IMG/VR virus record: IMGVR_UViG_3300042894_008599
Span: 1 to 27,368 of that record
Reading direction: 5' to 3' (one strand)
Length of the DNA stretch: 27,368 nt
Source: a virus
The position numbers were made by a program, and so were the translations under genes. Under the pieces are notes generated by a model that did not search any database, had not been told where the DNA came from, and worked only from the letters and a program-made list of their open reading frames with translations. Within the stretch, counting starts at the first letter, position 1. Each line of letters begins with the position of its first letter. Shown in pieces: positions 7,101-15,355 of the stretch.

Positions 7101-10100
7101 GCCGCGGGCGATTGCCTGGCTCTGACTCATCAGGCGGCCGCGCAGCGGACTGTCGGGGTTGCCCAGGTATTCGTGAACCGGTTGCGACTTCAGTTTGGCC
7201 AAGTCGGCATTGTCGAGAATCCCATTATTCTTGGCGTGGGCCTCGTCCTCCAGTTCAGCGCGGCGGGTCGCTTCACGGAAGGCAGCCTCCTTGCGGATGC
7301 TGGCGGTCTTCCGCGGGTCTTCGATCATGCTCCGCTTGTAACCCTTGCCAAAGGCAATGCCGAGCTCATCGCGGTCGCGGCGCAGCTTCGCCAAGTTATC
7401 GAGCATCCGCTGGAAGATCGCGCGGCGAACCTCGGGATTGCGGTTTCTTGCCGTCGCGTTGAGCGACAAGCCATCAACCATCGAAACGGGGGCTAGGGAG
7501 AAGGAGCTATCATTGACTTCTGGCAAAGGCGAAGCTCCTGGATTGACTCTCCCTGTGACTAGATCCGTGACTCGGATTTGGCCGTTTTTATCCTTGAGGA
7601 AATTATCTTTGTTTAGATCCGAGACAAAATACTCCTCACTGTTTACCTCAATTCTGGAAATTAATCCTTGGCTCGGGACGATGTTGAAAGGCAAACGCAG
7701 AGCTTCGTATTCCGCATCGGTGATTGGAGTGCCATATTCCTGGACCAAGTAATGAGCCCCATCGCTTTCAATCGCCTGTGTCGGCATCCCACCAAGGGCA
7801 TTGATTACCTCAGCCTTGCTTCTTACGTCTTCCAGATCCGTACTGCGGATCAATCTGCCGTCGGGATCGTAGTGCCAGATTCCCTTGGCACGGATAGACT
7901 TGAGAACAAGATTCTCGCCGAAGGAGATGACATCGCTTTCAGTGCCACGTCCAATTGTTCGCTCGCTTCCTTCTGCCTTTGCTCGGGCGATTTCGCCTCG
8001 AATTCCCGACGGGCTTCCTCCCGCGCCTTGTCCAAGGCTGCTTTGTGGGAAGGTGGAACGGGAAATGTCACGGCGTCTTTCATCGGTGTGATTGCTGTCA
8101 TAAAGATTTGATGGTGCATTGCCAAGTGAAAACGCAGTTCCTGAATCTTCGGCGGTGGTCGATTCTCCGAAATAGCCGAATTCGGCCAGATCATCCATGG
8201 CCCAGCGAACCTCTTGCGCCTTCACCTCAGAAACCCACACCTTGGTGTTTTGGTCTGGATCGATGCCCATGGCGTGCGTGCGTGCGTATTCCTTGGAGAG
8301 CGTCACCCAGTCGCCCTGGTTCATCTCGGCCTTGGGGCCGGCTCGGAAAATCTTGAGAAGTCCCTCAGGGTTGTTCCGCACCTTTTTCAGTTGGGCCATC
8401 GTCTCGCGAACAATCTTTGACCCCATCCCCGTGTACCATTCGGGGTGATCGTAAACGTCTGCTGGCATGAGTTCGCCTTCGGCCAGGTCGTGCGCGCGAG
8501 GGCCTTCCTCCGACGGACGATGGTTGATTCCATAGTCGGGGGAGAGAGAAAAGGCGGAAGATCCGTTCTCTTGCACCCGTTCACCCACAATGTCAGATTC
8601 CAATCCGTAAAAAGTAGGAGTCCTTGAGAAAAGCCCCATTTCCATCCCGCTGGCATACCAATTCCGACCTTTTTCATCTACGTAATCCACCACGATGTCC
8701 GTCAACAGGTTGGCGCGGTTCATGCCGTGGAAGTTGTTGATCAGCCGCTCCGCTTCCAATTTGGACGCGGCCTTCGCATGGAGCATCAGCCACGCACCGC
8801 CTTGGCTGAGTGTGTATTCCGAAATTTGCTCCCGAGTGAGTTGAAGAATATTAATCGCCGAGCCGGTAAAGGTCGCCGCAATCGCTCCCCTGGCGGTGGT
8901 GATAAACCCGATAATGTGATCAGGATTCCCCCGGTCGGATTCAATGTCGCGGGAAATTGAAGCGATTCGATCCGCGCTCAATGCTTGCTGCCCAATGTCA
9001 TTCACCCCGTCGATCAGCCTGCTTGGCCATGCGTAAGGATTTACTTCCGCGCCAGCTTCACGCAGCGCGGACGGCGAAATGGCGTGACCGTTGACCACAC
9101 CTACATCGTCAATCGTGGCAAATGACGCATGATTGATCACCACATGATTCACCATTTGAATTCCGTGCTTTTTCATTTCCGCCGAGTGCATCAACGTCAC
9201 GCGGAGATCAGCCGACGAAGGGCTTGGGTCGCCACTCGGGTGGTTGTGCATCAGGAAATAACTGTCCGCCTTGGCGGCTTGCAGGAATGCCAAGTGATCC
9301 GCCAGTCCGTCTGCATTGTTCTTTCCGTCCGCAAAAATCGCGGCCGAAGTCGGGACGCGGGCAGTGATGGCCATGGCGTCAAGAATCTGATACCCAGCAC
9401 CGCCTTTGTGGCGCTTGGTCCGGCGTTTCGCCGCCAGCAGGTAAAAAGTCTCAAACCGTGGATTCCGCAGCGCCTGCGCTTTCACCGCCAACTCTTCCGG
9501 CGATCCAATGGTTTCACCGATAAACCTTACTTGCAGATCCGTTTCGAGGTCGCGCGCAAGTCGCTGCCGTATGATGGATGCGTTTCCGATTCGTCCGCGT
9601 AAATCCCCTTCTTGATCCAGTTCTTTTTCGCCGGAAGCTTTACCAGAATCCCCTTCGAGGATACTTTGCGCGAAGTCGAGTAAGAGTTGACGTTTGTCTT
9701 CATAAGAAGCCTTGGGTTGCTCCAAACGTAGCGCGTCTTCACCGATCCTGTCAATAAGCGAGTCGCGCAGGTCGGTCGGGCTGCCTTTGAATAATGACCC
9801 CATCGAAAACGGTTCGTTGTCGGTGGGGACAAAGTCATTGAGCGCCTTCAGCTCAGCCTGCACCGCTGCGTCGTGTTCGCCCTGGTAGTCGCGGCCGGTG
9901 AGCTTATCGAGAAACGCCTGGTGATCGGCCTCGTTGAGCTTGCCTTCGCGGATGGCCTTTTTCATCGCCAGGGCGCGGGCGCTGGCAAGACCCATCACGC
10001 CGCGCAGGGATTCGAGGAAGGCGCGGAATTTCTGGGTGGCGCCAGGTGCGAGTTTTGCCAGGGCGATCATGTTGCGGGAGATGATGCCATTGGCGAGCGG

Positions 10101-12755
10101 GATCGACTTGTCGCCCACGTTGCGCTTGCGGGTGCGCAGTAGCTCAGCCTCGATGATTTTCTGGATGGCCTCATCGAGCATCTTCGGGGTGACATCGGCG
10201 TCGGCGATTCCTTCGTTGAGCAGAGCAAGACGTTGTCCCGCCTGATTTCCGCGGCGCAGCACCTGGGCATTCATTACATTGTCCACGGCACGGACGAAGG
10301 CCAGCTCGTCAGCGTGGGTGATTTCGCCGGCAGCGCGCAGTTGCCGCAGCATGCCGTGACCGGTTTCATGGGTGAGCGTAAGAACCGATGATCCAGCAAA
10401 GAGCCGGTTGGTAAAGCTGCGCACGGTGCCGCGCAGGGTTTCTTTATTCTGCCCCAGGGCGATGCGGGTGATGTTGCCGGTGCCTCCATTGAGAACCTCC
10501 TCGTCGGCGACCTGTTGTTGGAACTGGTCAATGTGGCGTGGGTCTTCCGCGGCAGCCACGGCCTCGGTGTAGAGCGTTCCTAGCTCGAAGCTGTTCTGGG
10601 AATTCGGATCAAGCGCTTGGAGGTTTTCGCCCGCCTCCAACATCGAGGCGATGTAGGACATCTTCTCCGCGCGCTGTTCGCTGAGAGCAGCGCTGTGATT
10701 GCTTGCCAAACGGAATGCCGTAGCCTTGTCGGGTGCTTGGCCGATCTCTTGTCCGCTTTCACCATCGAGCACCTGGTAGCCATCCGCCGACTGGACGATG
10801 CGCGGCATCCATCCGCTTTGTTGGGCGCGCTCCATGGCAGCCTTGCGCTCCACCGACTGCTGCATGAGATCCTCGACGGCACCCTTGGCACTGTCGCTGT
10901 TGGCGTCGGAACGTTCGGCTGCGGCCGCGAGCGCGGCATTGGCCGAAGCAACGCCCTTGCCAACCGCCTCGCGGAAAACCGGAACATCATCGGGATGCAT
11001 CCCGCCGGCCAGCAGTTGTGTGTCGCTGGCTTCTGAGAATGCTTTAATTCTTGAATCCTTGAATGCGCTGACACCTGCACCAAAGATTGCCAGTGGTAGC
11101 ATCGTCACCATCATCTCCGCGTTCTTGGTCCAAAATCCGTCGAGAACCCCACCCTTGCCCGTCCACTGAACATCGGGAATGTCTTGTTCAAGAGCATGGC
11201 CCAGGTCTTGGATGACGGCGGGTACTAAGTCTTGGAGATTTTCCAAAGTCCCTTCTTCGATCGTACCTGCACCAGTTCTTACGGCAAACCGCAGCGCGCG
11301 CGACTTCACCCCATCCATGACCGAGGTTAGCGCCTTTTCAAATATCGGCAGTCTACCGGCAAAGGCTTCGATCTGGAGTTTCTCCATCAACACCTGTGGC
11401 ACCGCGGCAAAAGGTGCCAGTTCACCGGCGTACTTGGCGGCATCCTTGTACGACATCCCCTTGTCTTGAAAATCCTGACGATAGTCCTGATAGATGGATT
11501 CCTGCGAGCTAAGGTAAAAGGCAGCCATTCCGACATAGGGAATCGCCGCACTGGCAGATGTTACAATGGCACCAGGCGCACCATAGGCTCCCTTCTCAAA
11601 AATTCGAGCCAAGCTTCCATCCTTGGCCAGGTACTTCATCGGGTCATAGCTGGCTTGTTGAATGCGAGCCACGCTTGCCTGGAAGTCGATCCGCTCTCGA
11701 GTTGTCGCAGAGTCTTTCAAGTTTTGCTCATGGCGCTGCATTCCTGCTTCCATCTGTGACGGATAAAGATCGGGCATGCCGCCAGTACGCGAATCGCGCG
11801 AGGCTTCCCCAAGGACGCCCGCATTGACCTCCACCAGGTTCATCATGTTAGTCCCAAAGCCTTTGATGTCCCGCCCGCTCTGCTTCACAATGTTTGACCA
11901 AAATGTAGCCTGCTCTGCGTCTGGCAGTGATCCCGACCTGACCTTGAGCGCGGCTAAAAATGTATCGCGCTCTCTTTCATCCAGCGAAAAATACGCATCT
12001 CCCGCAGCCTTGGCGTAGTCACCTTTGCTGGTGAAAGCATTCCAGACCGAGTCCAGTTCGGGGCGGAATGCATCCACCTGGTCTTTGACCTCAGACTGAA
12101 TCTCGTGCCACGCTGCGTAGTAGTCAGCTTCTTTGGCAGGATCGTAGCCAGGTTGGTTTTTTGCACTGTCCTTCCAGGTGCTGAACCCGCGCTTCGGATC
12201 GTTATCAGCCAGGAAGCTGTCTTTGGATGCAGCCCTGGATAATTGAGAACCCATCTCGCGCGAGTCCTTGCGGTCTTGGGAATACTTCACCACCTCGGCG
12301 TGGAACGATTCCTCGCTATCCGCGCCGCGGTCATTGAAGTAGAGATGAGAGGCGCGAACGCGTGCGAGGTGCCGGCCAAATGGCGACGGGTCAGCGGGAG
12401 CATCGTCACTGGTGTAGTGGAGGAACGCGTCGTTGGTGAGCTGGAGTTGTGCCGCGGAATCGACACCATCCTTGGCGTAGTACTTCGCAGGATCGAGTGC
12501 AGCCTGGTCCACTTGGCTCATGCCATTGATGCGCCACTCTTTTAACGTCTGCTGGTATTCCTCATTCTGCTTTTGCCGTTGTTGCTCTGTTTGAATCCAC
12601 GGATTCTCCCCAAATCCCTGGCTAACCAAGTCGGGAGATGCCGCGGCATCGGGTAACATAGCTGCCTCGGTCAGCGGTTTAACGTCAGTGGCTAGATTCT
12701 CCAGTGGGTCTTGAGTTGAGGAATCGGCAAAATTAGAAATCAGGGTAATAGCCAT
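4176..12755 (-). CDS. Giant polyvalent internal virion protein: metallopeptidase, RadC/JAB, ART-like and kinase-like regions plus gp16-like C-terminus
   Basis: 2859 residues, about twice T7 gp16 (1318 aa), in the same genomic place. Visible order: an N-terminal helical region with hydrophobic segments near 388-415 and 543-562; a zinc metallopeptidase motif HETGH (His796, Glu797, His800); a RadC/JAB domain about 1080-1220 with HNHPSGDPSPSSAD, matching the JAMM spacing (His1170, His1172, Ser1180, Asp1183); an ADP-ribosyltransferase-like region 1435-1530 (FRAGP Arg1471, GDWVTLS with Ser1487, EFGYFG with Glu1525); a kinase-like region 1600-1740 (GRGTESD, Lys1619, SDLNKDNF with Asp1713 and Asn1718, TDL Asp1731); a charged helical region 1770-2300; and a conserved C-terminus with hydrophobic stretches near 2515-2540 and 2705-2730. 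This fits the 'polyvalent protein' class, probably ejected into the host with the DNA. Activities are predicted from motifs, not shown. Confidence 0.88.
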   Translation of the reverse strand: MAITLISNFADSSTQDPLENLATDVKPLTEAAMLPDAAASPDLVSQGFGENPWIQTEQQRQKQNEEYQQTLKEWRINGMSQVDQAALDPAKYYAKDGVDSAAQLQLTNDAFLHYTSDDAPADPSPFGRHLARVRASHLYFNDRGADSEESFHAEVVKYSQDRKDSREMGSQLSRAASKDSFLADNDPKRGFSTWKDSAKNQPGYDPAKEADYYAAWHEIQSEVKDQVDAFRPELDSVWNAFTSKGDYAKAAGDAYFSLDERERDTFLAALKVRSGSLPDAEQATFWSNIVKQSGRDIKGFGTNMMNLVEVNAGVLGEASRDSRTGGMPDLYPSQMEAGMQRHEQNLKDSATTRERIDFQASVARIQQASYDPMKYLAKDGSLARIFEKGAYGAPGAIVTSASAAIPYVGMAAFYLSSQESIYQDYRQDFQDKGMSYKDAAKYAGELAPFAAVPQVLMEKLQIEAFAGRLPIFEKALTSVMDGVKSRALRFAVRTGAGTIEEGTLENLQDLVPAVIQDLGHALEQDIPDVQWTGKGGVLDGFWTKNAEMMVTMLPLAIFGAGVSAFKDSRIKAFSEASDTQLLAGGMHPDDVPVFREAVGKGVASANAALAAAAERSDANSDSAKGAVEDLMQQSVERKAAMERAQQSGWMPRIVQSADGYQVLDGESGQEIGQAPDKATAFRLASNHSAALSEQRAEKMSYIASMLEAGENLQALDPNSQNSFELGTLYTEAVAAAEDPRHIDQFQQQVADEEVLNGGTGNITRIALGQNKETLRGTVRSFTNRLFAGSSVLTLTHETGHGMLRQLRAAGEITHADELAFVRAVDNVMNAQVLRRGNQAGQRLALLNEGIADADVTPKMLDEAIQKIIEAELLRTRKRNVGDKSIPLANGIISRNMIALAKLAPGATQKFRAFLESLRGVMGLASARALAMKKAIREGKLNEADHQAFLDKLTGRDYQGEHDAAVQAELKALNDFVPTDNEPFSMGSLFKGSPTDLRDSLIDRIGEDALRLEQPKASYEDKRQLLLDFAQSILEGDSGKASGEKELDQEGDLRGRIGNASIIRQRLARDLETDLQVRFIGETIGSPEELAVKAQALRNPRFETFYLLAAKRRTKRHKGGAGYQILDAMAITARVPTSAAIFADGKNNADGLADHLAFLQAAKADSYFLMHNHPSGDPSPSSADLRVTLMHSAEMKKHGIQMVNHVVINHASFATIDDVGVVNGHAISPSALREAGAEVNPYAWPSRLIDGVNDIGQQALSADRIASISRDIESDRGNPDHIIGFITTARGAIAATFTGSAINILQLTREQISEYTLSQGGAWLMLHAKAASKLEAERLINNFHGMNRANLLTDIVVDYVDEKGRNWYASGMEMGLFSRTPTFYGLESDIVGERVQENGSSAFSLSPDYGINHRPSEEGPRAHDLAEGELMPADVYDHPEWYTGMGSKIVRETMAQLKKVRNNPEGLLKIFRAGPKAEMNQGDWVTLSKEYARTHAMGIDPDQNTKVWVSEVKAQEVRWAMDDLAEFGYFGESTTAEDSGTAFSLGNAPSNLYDSNHTDERRRDISRSTFPQSSLGQGAGGSPSGIRGEIARAKAEGSERTIGRGTESDVISFGENLVLKSIRAKGIWHYDPDGRLIRSTDLEDVRSKAEVINALGGMPTQAIESDGAHYLVQEYGTPITDAEYEALRLPFNIVPSQGLISRIEVNSEEYFVSDLNKDNFLKDKNGQIRVTDLVTGRVNPGASPLPEVNDSSFSLAPVSMVDGLSLNATARNRNPEVRRAIFQRMLDNLAKLRRDRDELGIAFGKGYKRSMIEDPRKTASIRKEAAFREATRRAELEDEAHAKNNGILDNADLAKLKSQPVHEYLGNPDSPLRGRLMSQSQAIARGETFFDPKKQGDYDGADGISRSVFGGTLAPDQAAQELFDNGLIKEPTADAMWQALERESNSVAKMKEYMKAARADVATARKVAKDEAKQWMKERMAKEASDYSPKNQLLRSLAMLDAMMMALPTELRGKIGGYTQLAKIGTDEKRLQFLNERLNKIDKVVESYLRERFDDEMEALLKRSRPNKAAAGEKPRGKITADIHSLFTEMERAMALDGDDAEAEAVKYEGKAANLDGKLSPDEEAHFLQLAQMIRLAGNWHHLDAAARAAAVAEATTLFENGYAEFKAKQRAKSERRQGQRDSLIQATGKDGTREEVRIQKDKELKLTGWIKKLGHSLQSFEALVHTVFGENSDIANYLADWERRASNAKEDAMEKLGGDIDDLLARLAGDSFKAEKLRKALADPQGISILDWKNRKSTFSQLEAITATLMWRQADGKRHMTGHLDDDGNPVGKWHYREQDIQEIESKLSPEALAIRLFIMDRYAGEWQRLNPIFRDLYGINLPKNENYAPITVDPLNAPGGQLIDAETGAVAQGTSMTPGSLRTRSQSAIAQPRLDDALQVFLGHSRQMEHWMAYAPLATEAMSLLNNREVGDSIKASSGEESVNMLRNWIDLFAQGGIRDKSTNLFLNRMIREATGRLSSLALVGRASVLMIQSTQLAAASLEMPGGAYLTRFTRLMMGDLGWRKAMASDYIQRRLGEQPPIVRQAMEGLNNRNPSKLKFAMQKVGKLINGADALFTAGTYAILYDYHLKLAETDLLLSGASAERYAQDAAARSTDRVAQPTRMGARSYYENSVTNPAAKLMWNFASDARQKIIYASLAASKGKTAAQKITPIALVWAMGGVLPTLLRSIWSDLRDDDDKEWFDERNWDPKRLALASLTSPFQGIPLLGDAISKGIWGAAGEYKSSGSLLDGIGNGFKATAHLDDILRGERDFDEVMQDLEGVLTLGAVVSGNAAAAGSAAHIVRDLVKVLKNIEGPN

Positions 12756-12761
12756 GGGAAA

Positions 12762-14864
12762 TTAGGAAGGGTATCCGTTGAGGAAGAGAGCGCGCTCAGA
12801 CTTGCGTCGGCGTTCCAAGCCGTCGGATGGTTTGCCATCGGCATTGCGGTAGAGCAGCATGGCATCGGCAATCTCCGCTTTGCTGCGCTTGCCATCAGCA
12901 AGCAGCGTGCGAAGACCACCGTCCCCAGTTCCCAGATTGTGGGAAAACGAAATGAGCGCATCAAGTTCATTGGGCTTGAGAACTAATCCGACGCGTTTGG
13001 TCTCGGTTTCCACCTTGCGACGAGTTTCCTGGATTTCAGATGTCAGCCGCTTTTCGGCCTCGGCGGCGGTGATCGTTTCACCCTTTTTAGAAAGTGTTCC
13101 GTAGCCAATGCTCCACTGCTTATTGTCCCAGTAGGCATTGACCTGGGAATCCTTGATCGGACCACCTGATTCCCAGCTCTTGATCGTATCCATCAGGTTA
13201 GAGCCAGCAGGCATCACCATGCTGGTCGATGAATCGCGGGAGGGTTTCGGAGCCAGCTTAGCGGCGTTCAGATTATCGATGACGTACTGGCCGCCGATCT
13301 CTTTGAGCTTCTTCTCAAACTGCTCGCTGGTCGCATCTGGGTTGAGGCGTGACCATTCTGCCAGCTTGTTTTTAGCGGCGCCGAGCGCCTGGTCAGCGCG
13401 GCTATTTGCGTCCAATGCAGCCGTGGCTTTATCAGAATTGATGTAATCCACTTCGGCCGCACCGCGGTAAAGTGCCTCGCCCATTTTCCAGACGGCTTGA
13501 TCGACCTTGGGATCGGCCTTGCCTCGCTGGGTCCAGAGTTGTTGGAACGTTTCCTCGCGTTTGGCATCGGTCTGCTTGGTCTTGTCAGCGCCGTCAATGA
13601 TCGCAGTCGCCTGCTCCTCGCTGTATCCCAGGCTCAGCAGCTTGGGACGTGACTGGAGGAAGCCTGAGCGGATTTCTTCCGATACCTTCATCCGTTGTTC
13701 AACGGGAACTACCATGCCAAAAGCACCCGTCTTGGCCGCGGCTTCCAGCGATTGAATGCCGGCGTCGAAATTCGTCTTCACCTGGTGCTCTTTGAAACTG
13801 CGCTTGCCATCCAGCCGATCCATCAGGTCTTTGCGGTTGGGATTGTTTTCCGAGAGTCGGAGGATTTTTCCACGAATCTCGATGCCCGCTTCATCCGGTC
13901 CTTCCCCCAGGGTGGGGGTATAGTCGCGCAGCATTCGCGATGCCTCTCCTGCAAGACGATCCTGTGTTTCTGGTTTGCCGTTCTCGATCTTCGCCTGGTC
14001 GCTTTCAAATTGGCGGGCGTAGTTGAGAACTGAATTTAATACCTCGGGTCGCAGTGTATTGCCATACTTCTGAGTAAGCTGATCGGTCGTCAGGCCACGC
14101 ACTGCATCATCCTGAGCGTTGTTGACCGCTCCGGTCAGGTTCTCACGAAGCTGAGCCTTCGCGCGGGTGATGCTGCGGTCGCGCATATCCAGCGTGGCAC
14201 CAGGGTGATCCTGGATGAAACTCGGGGAACTGAGTCGTTCAAGCGTCGTTTGTGGATCGGCTTTAATATCCTCGCCAATGTGGTACTCTGCCTCATGTTC
14301 GGAGATTTTTGACATCGCTACCGCACCGGCCTCGGGTGTCCATACGCCACTGGTGACTCCCAGGTTGACGGCGTTTCTCGCCTCAACATAATTGCCAGAT
14401 GCCATCGAAGTGTTCGCCAACAGACTGATTCTCGCATTCCCTTGCTCCACGGATTTCACCGCGGCCTGGGTTTCCAGATGAATCTTGGTTCTGCTGGTCC
14501 AGTCTGCCAGTTGCTCGTTTGCACGCGCCATTCCATCGGCAGAAAGATTGAGTTTTTTGAGCCCATCATTCCACCCGCCGACCTTCTCTTGGAATTCATT
14601 GCTCCAGTTTTGAGTATCGCTGCGCTTTAGAAGATCATTTGAGAACTTGGCTGCCTCCTCGTTGCGCTGACGCATGAAATCCGCGGTCTTGCCGGCTTCG
14701 TCGTACTTGCGAACCTTCTCAGCCAACTCGAACCCTTTTACTCCGACCTTGGCAATAGTCTCACCCATGCGAGCCATTGCTTCGCCCTGGGCCATGGCGA
14801 CTCCTGGTTTGGCAAGTGGCACGCCAGGGCCGGCGTCAATGTAGCGAGTGGGTGGTAATGGCAT
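12762..14864 (-). CDS. Internal virion protein (gp15-like) with C-terminal lysozyme domain
   Basis: 700 residues. The first 540 are mostly long charged helices (for example GFELAEKVRKYDEAGKTADF), typical of podovirus inner-core proteins. From about residue 555 there is a GH24-type muramidase: SWESGG with candidate acid Glu565, AYWDNKQWSIGYG with Asp580 and Ser585 where most relatives have Thr, then NELDALISFSHNLG and a DGLERRRKSERALFL ending. The Glu-to-Asp spacing is longer and the Asp-to-Ser spacing one shorter than in T4-type lysozymes. It would locally open peptidoglycan during DNA ejection. In T7 the equivalent wall-cutting domain is a transglycosylase on gp16, so the job sits on a different core protein here. 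The gene starts 14 bases after the upstream stop, without a clear Shine-Dalgarno, and ends 6 bases before the giant gene. Confidence 0.85.
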   Translation of the reverse strand: MPLPPTRYIDAGPGVPLAKPGVAMAQGEAMARMGETIAKVGVKGFELAEKVRKYDEAGKTADFMRQRNEEAAKFSNDLLKRSDTQNWSNEFQEKVGGWNDGLKKLNLSADGMARANEQLADWTSRTKIHLETQAAVKSVEQGNARISLLANTSMASGNYVEARNAVNLGVTSGVWTPEAGAVAMSKISEHEAEYHIGEDIKADPQTTLERLSSPSFIQDHPGATLDMRDRSITRAKAQLRENLTGAVNNAQDDAVRGLTTDQLTQKYGNTLRPEVLNSVLNYARQFESDQAKIENGKPETQDRLAGEASRMLRDYTPTLGEGPDEAGIEIRGKILRLSENNPNRKDLMDRLDGKRSFKEHQVKTNFDAGIQSLEAAAKTGAFGMVVPVEQRMKVSEEIRSGFLQSRPKLLSLGYSEEQATAIIDGADKTKQTDAKREETFQQLWTQRGKADPKVDQAVWKMGEALYRGAAEVDYINSDKATAALDANSRADQALGAAKNKLAEWSRLNPDATSEQFEKKLKEIGGQYVIDNLNAAKLAPKPSRDSSTSMVMPAGSNLMDTIKSWESGGPIKDSQVNAYWDNKQWSIGYGTLSKKGETITAAEAEKRLTSEIQETRRKVETETKRVGLVLKPNELDALISFSHNLGTGDGGLRTLLADGKRSKAEIADAMLLYRNADGKPSDGLERRRKSERALFLNGYPS

Positions 14865-14878
14865 AAAATTAAGATGGT

Positions 14879-15355
14879 TTATTTGCTAGCGGCAAAGGCG
14901 CTCGCCGCTTGCCCGACTCCTTGGAATCCACTGGCAACTGCCTGGGTACGCATCACACTAGCACTCGATTCACCTTCCCAGATCGACATATTGGCAGATG
15001 CCTGAAGCGATCGCGACTTATTGGCGGCATCATAGCCAATGTCCAAGATGTCGCGACTGAGGAATGTTGAGGTTTCACCGAGGATCGCCAACGGAGTTCC
15101 TTCCATCGACATCCCGCTTTCCGCCAAGGCAGCGCGCTGGCGACCGATGATTCCTGCGTTTTCTCGCTGCTTGCGGCGTGCATTTTCAGCAGCGGCATTG
15201 GTCTGGCGCACTGATTCATCACGCTGAATCTGGGCATTGTACTTGCCAGTTTGTTCCGCAGCTTTAGCCGCATCGAGCTGACCCTTGACGGAAATGGCGG
15301 TTCCGACAGCGATAGAGGTTGCTGCGACTACTGCTGCTGCTGCAAAAAATGCCAT
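14879..15355 (-). CDS. Internal virion protein (gp14-like)
   Basis: 158 residues from the ATG at 15355, which overlaps the stop of the preceding gene as TAATG. A longer frame from 15394 adds 13 residues that lie inside the cupin gene, so I prefer the coupled start. It begins MAFFAAAAVVAATSIAVGTA, a hydrophobic helix. Next comes a long helix rich in Gln, Asn and Ala (YNAQIQRDESVRQTNAAAENARR), then QRAALAESGMSMEGTPLAIL and an alanine-rich end. This is the pattern of T7 gp14-type inner-core proteins, which enter the outer membrane during ejection. Position directly before the gp15-like and gp16-like genes supports the call. Confidence 0.78.
   Translation of the reverse strand: MAFFAAAAVVAATSIAVGTAISVKGQLDAAKAAEQTGKYNAQIQRDESVRQTNAAAENARRKQRENAGIIGRQRAALAESGMSMEGTPLAILGETSTFLSRDILDIGYDAANKSRSLQASANMSIWEGESSASVMRTQAVASGFQGVGQAASAFAASK

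Noticed and set aside
6507-7496. A 329-codon open frame on the plus strand, plus many other plus-strand frames opposite the giant gene
   Set aside because: They are antisense to a continuous, motif-bearing gene in GC-rich DNA, lack recognisable motifs, and have no start signals or operon context. They are shadows of biased codon usage.
9110-9520. RadC DNA-repair function for the JAB domain
   Set aside because: RadC is only the family name. The JAMM motif predicts a metal-dependent peptidase-like or nuclease-like fold; a repair role cannot be claimed, especially inside a virion protein.
12756-12770. Fourth TTCCTAG dyad near the giant gene start (GGGAAATTAGGAAGG)
   Set aside because: On the minus strand it reads CCTTCCTAATTTCCC, which shares TTCCTA but lacks the inverted CTAGGAA half. 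Similar partial matches inside genes (10577, 25569) were rejected for the same reason.
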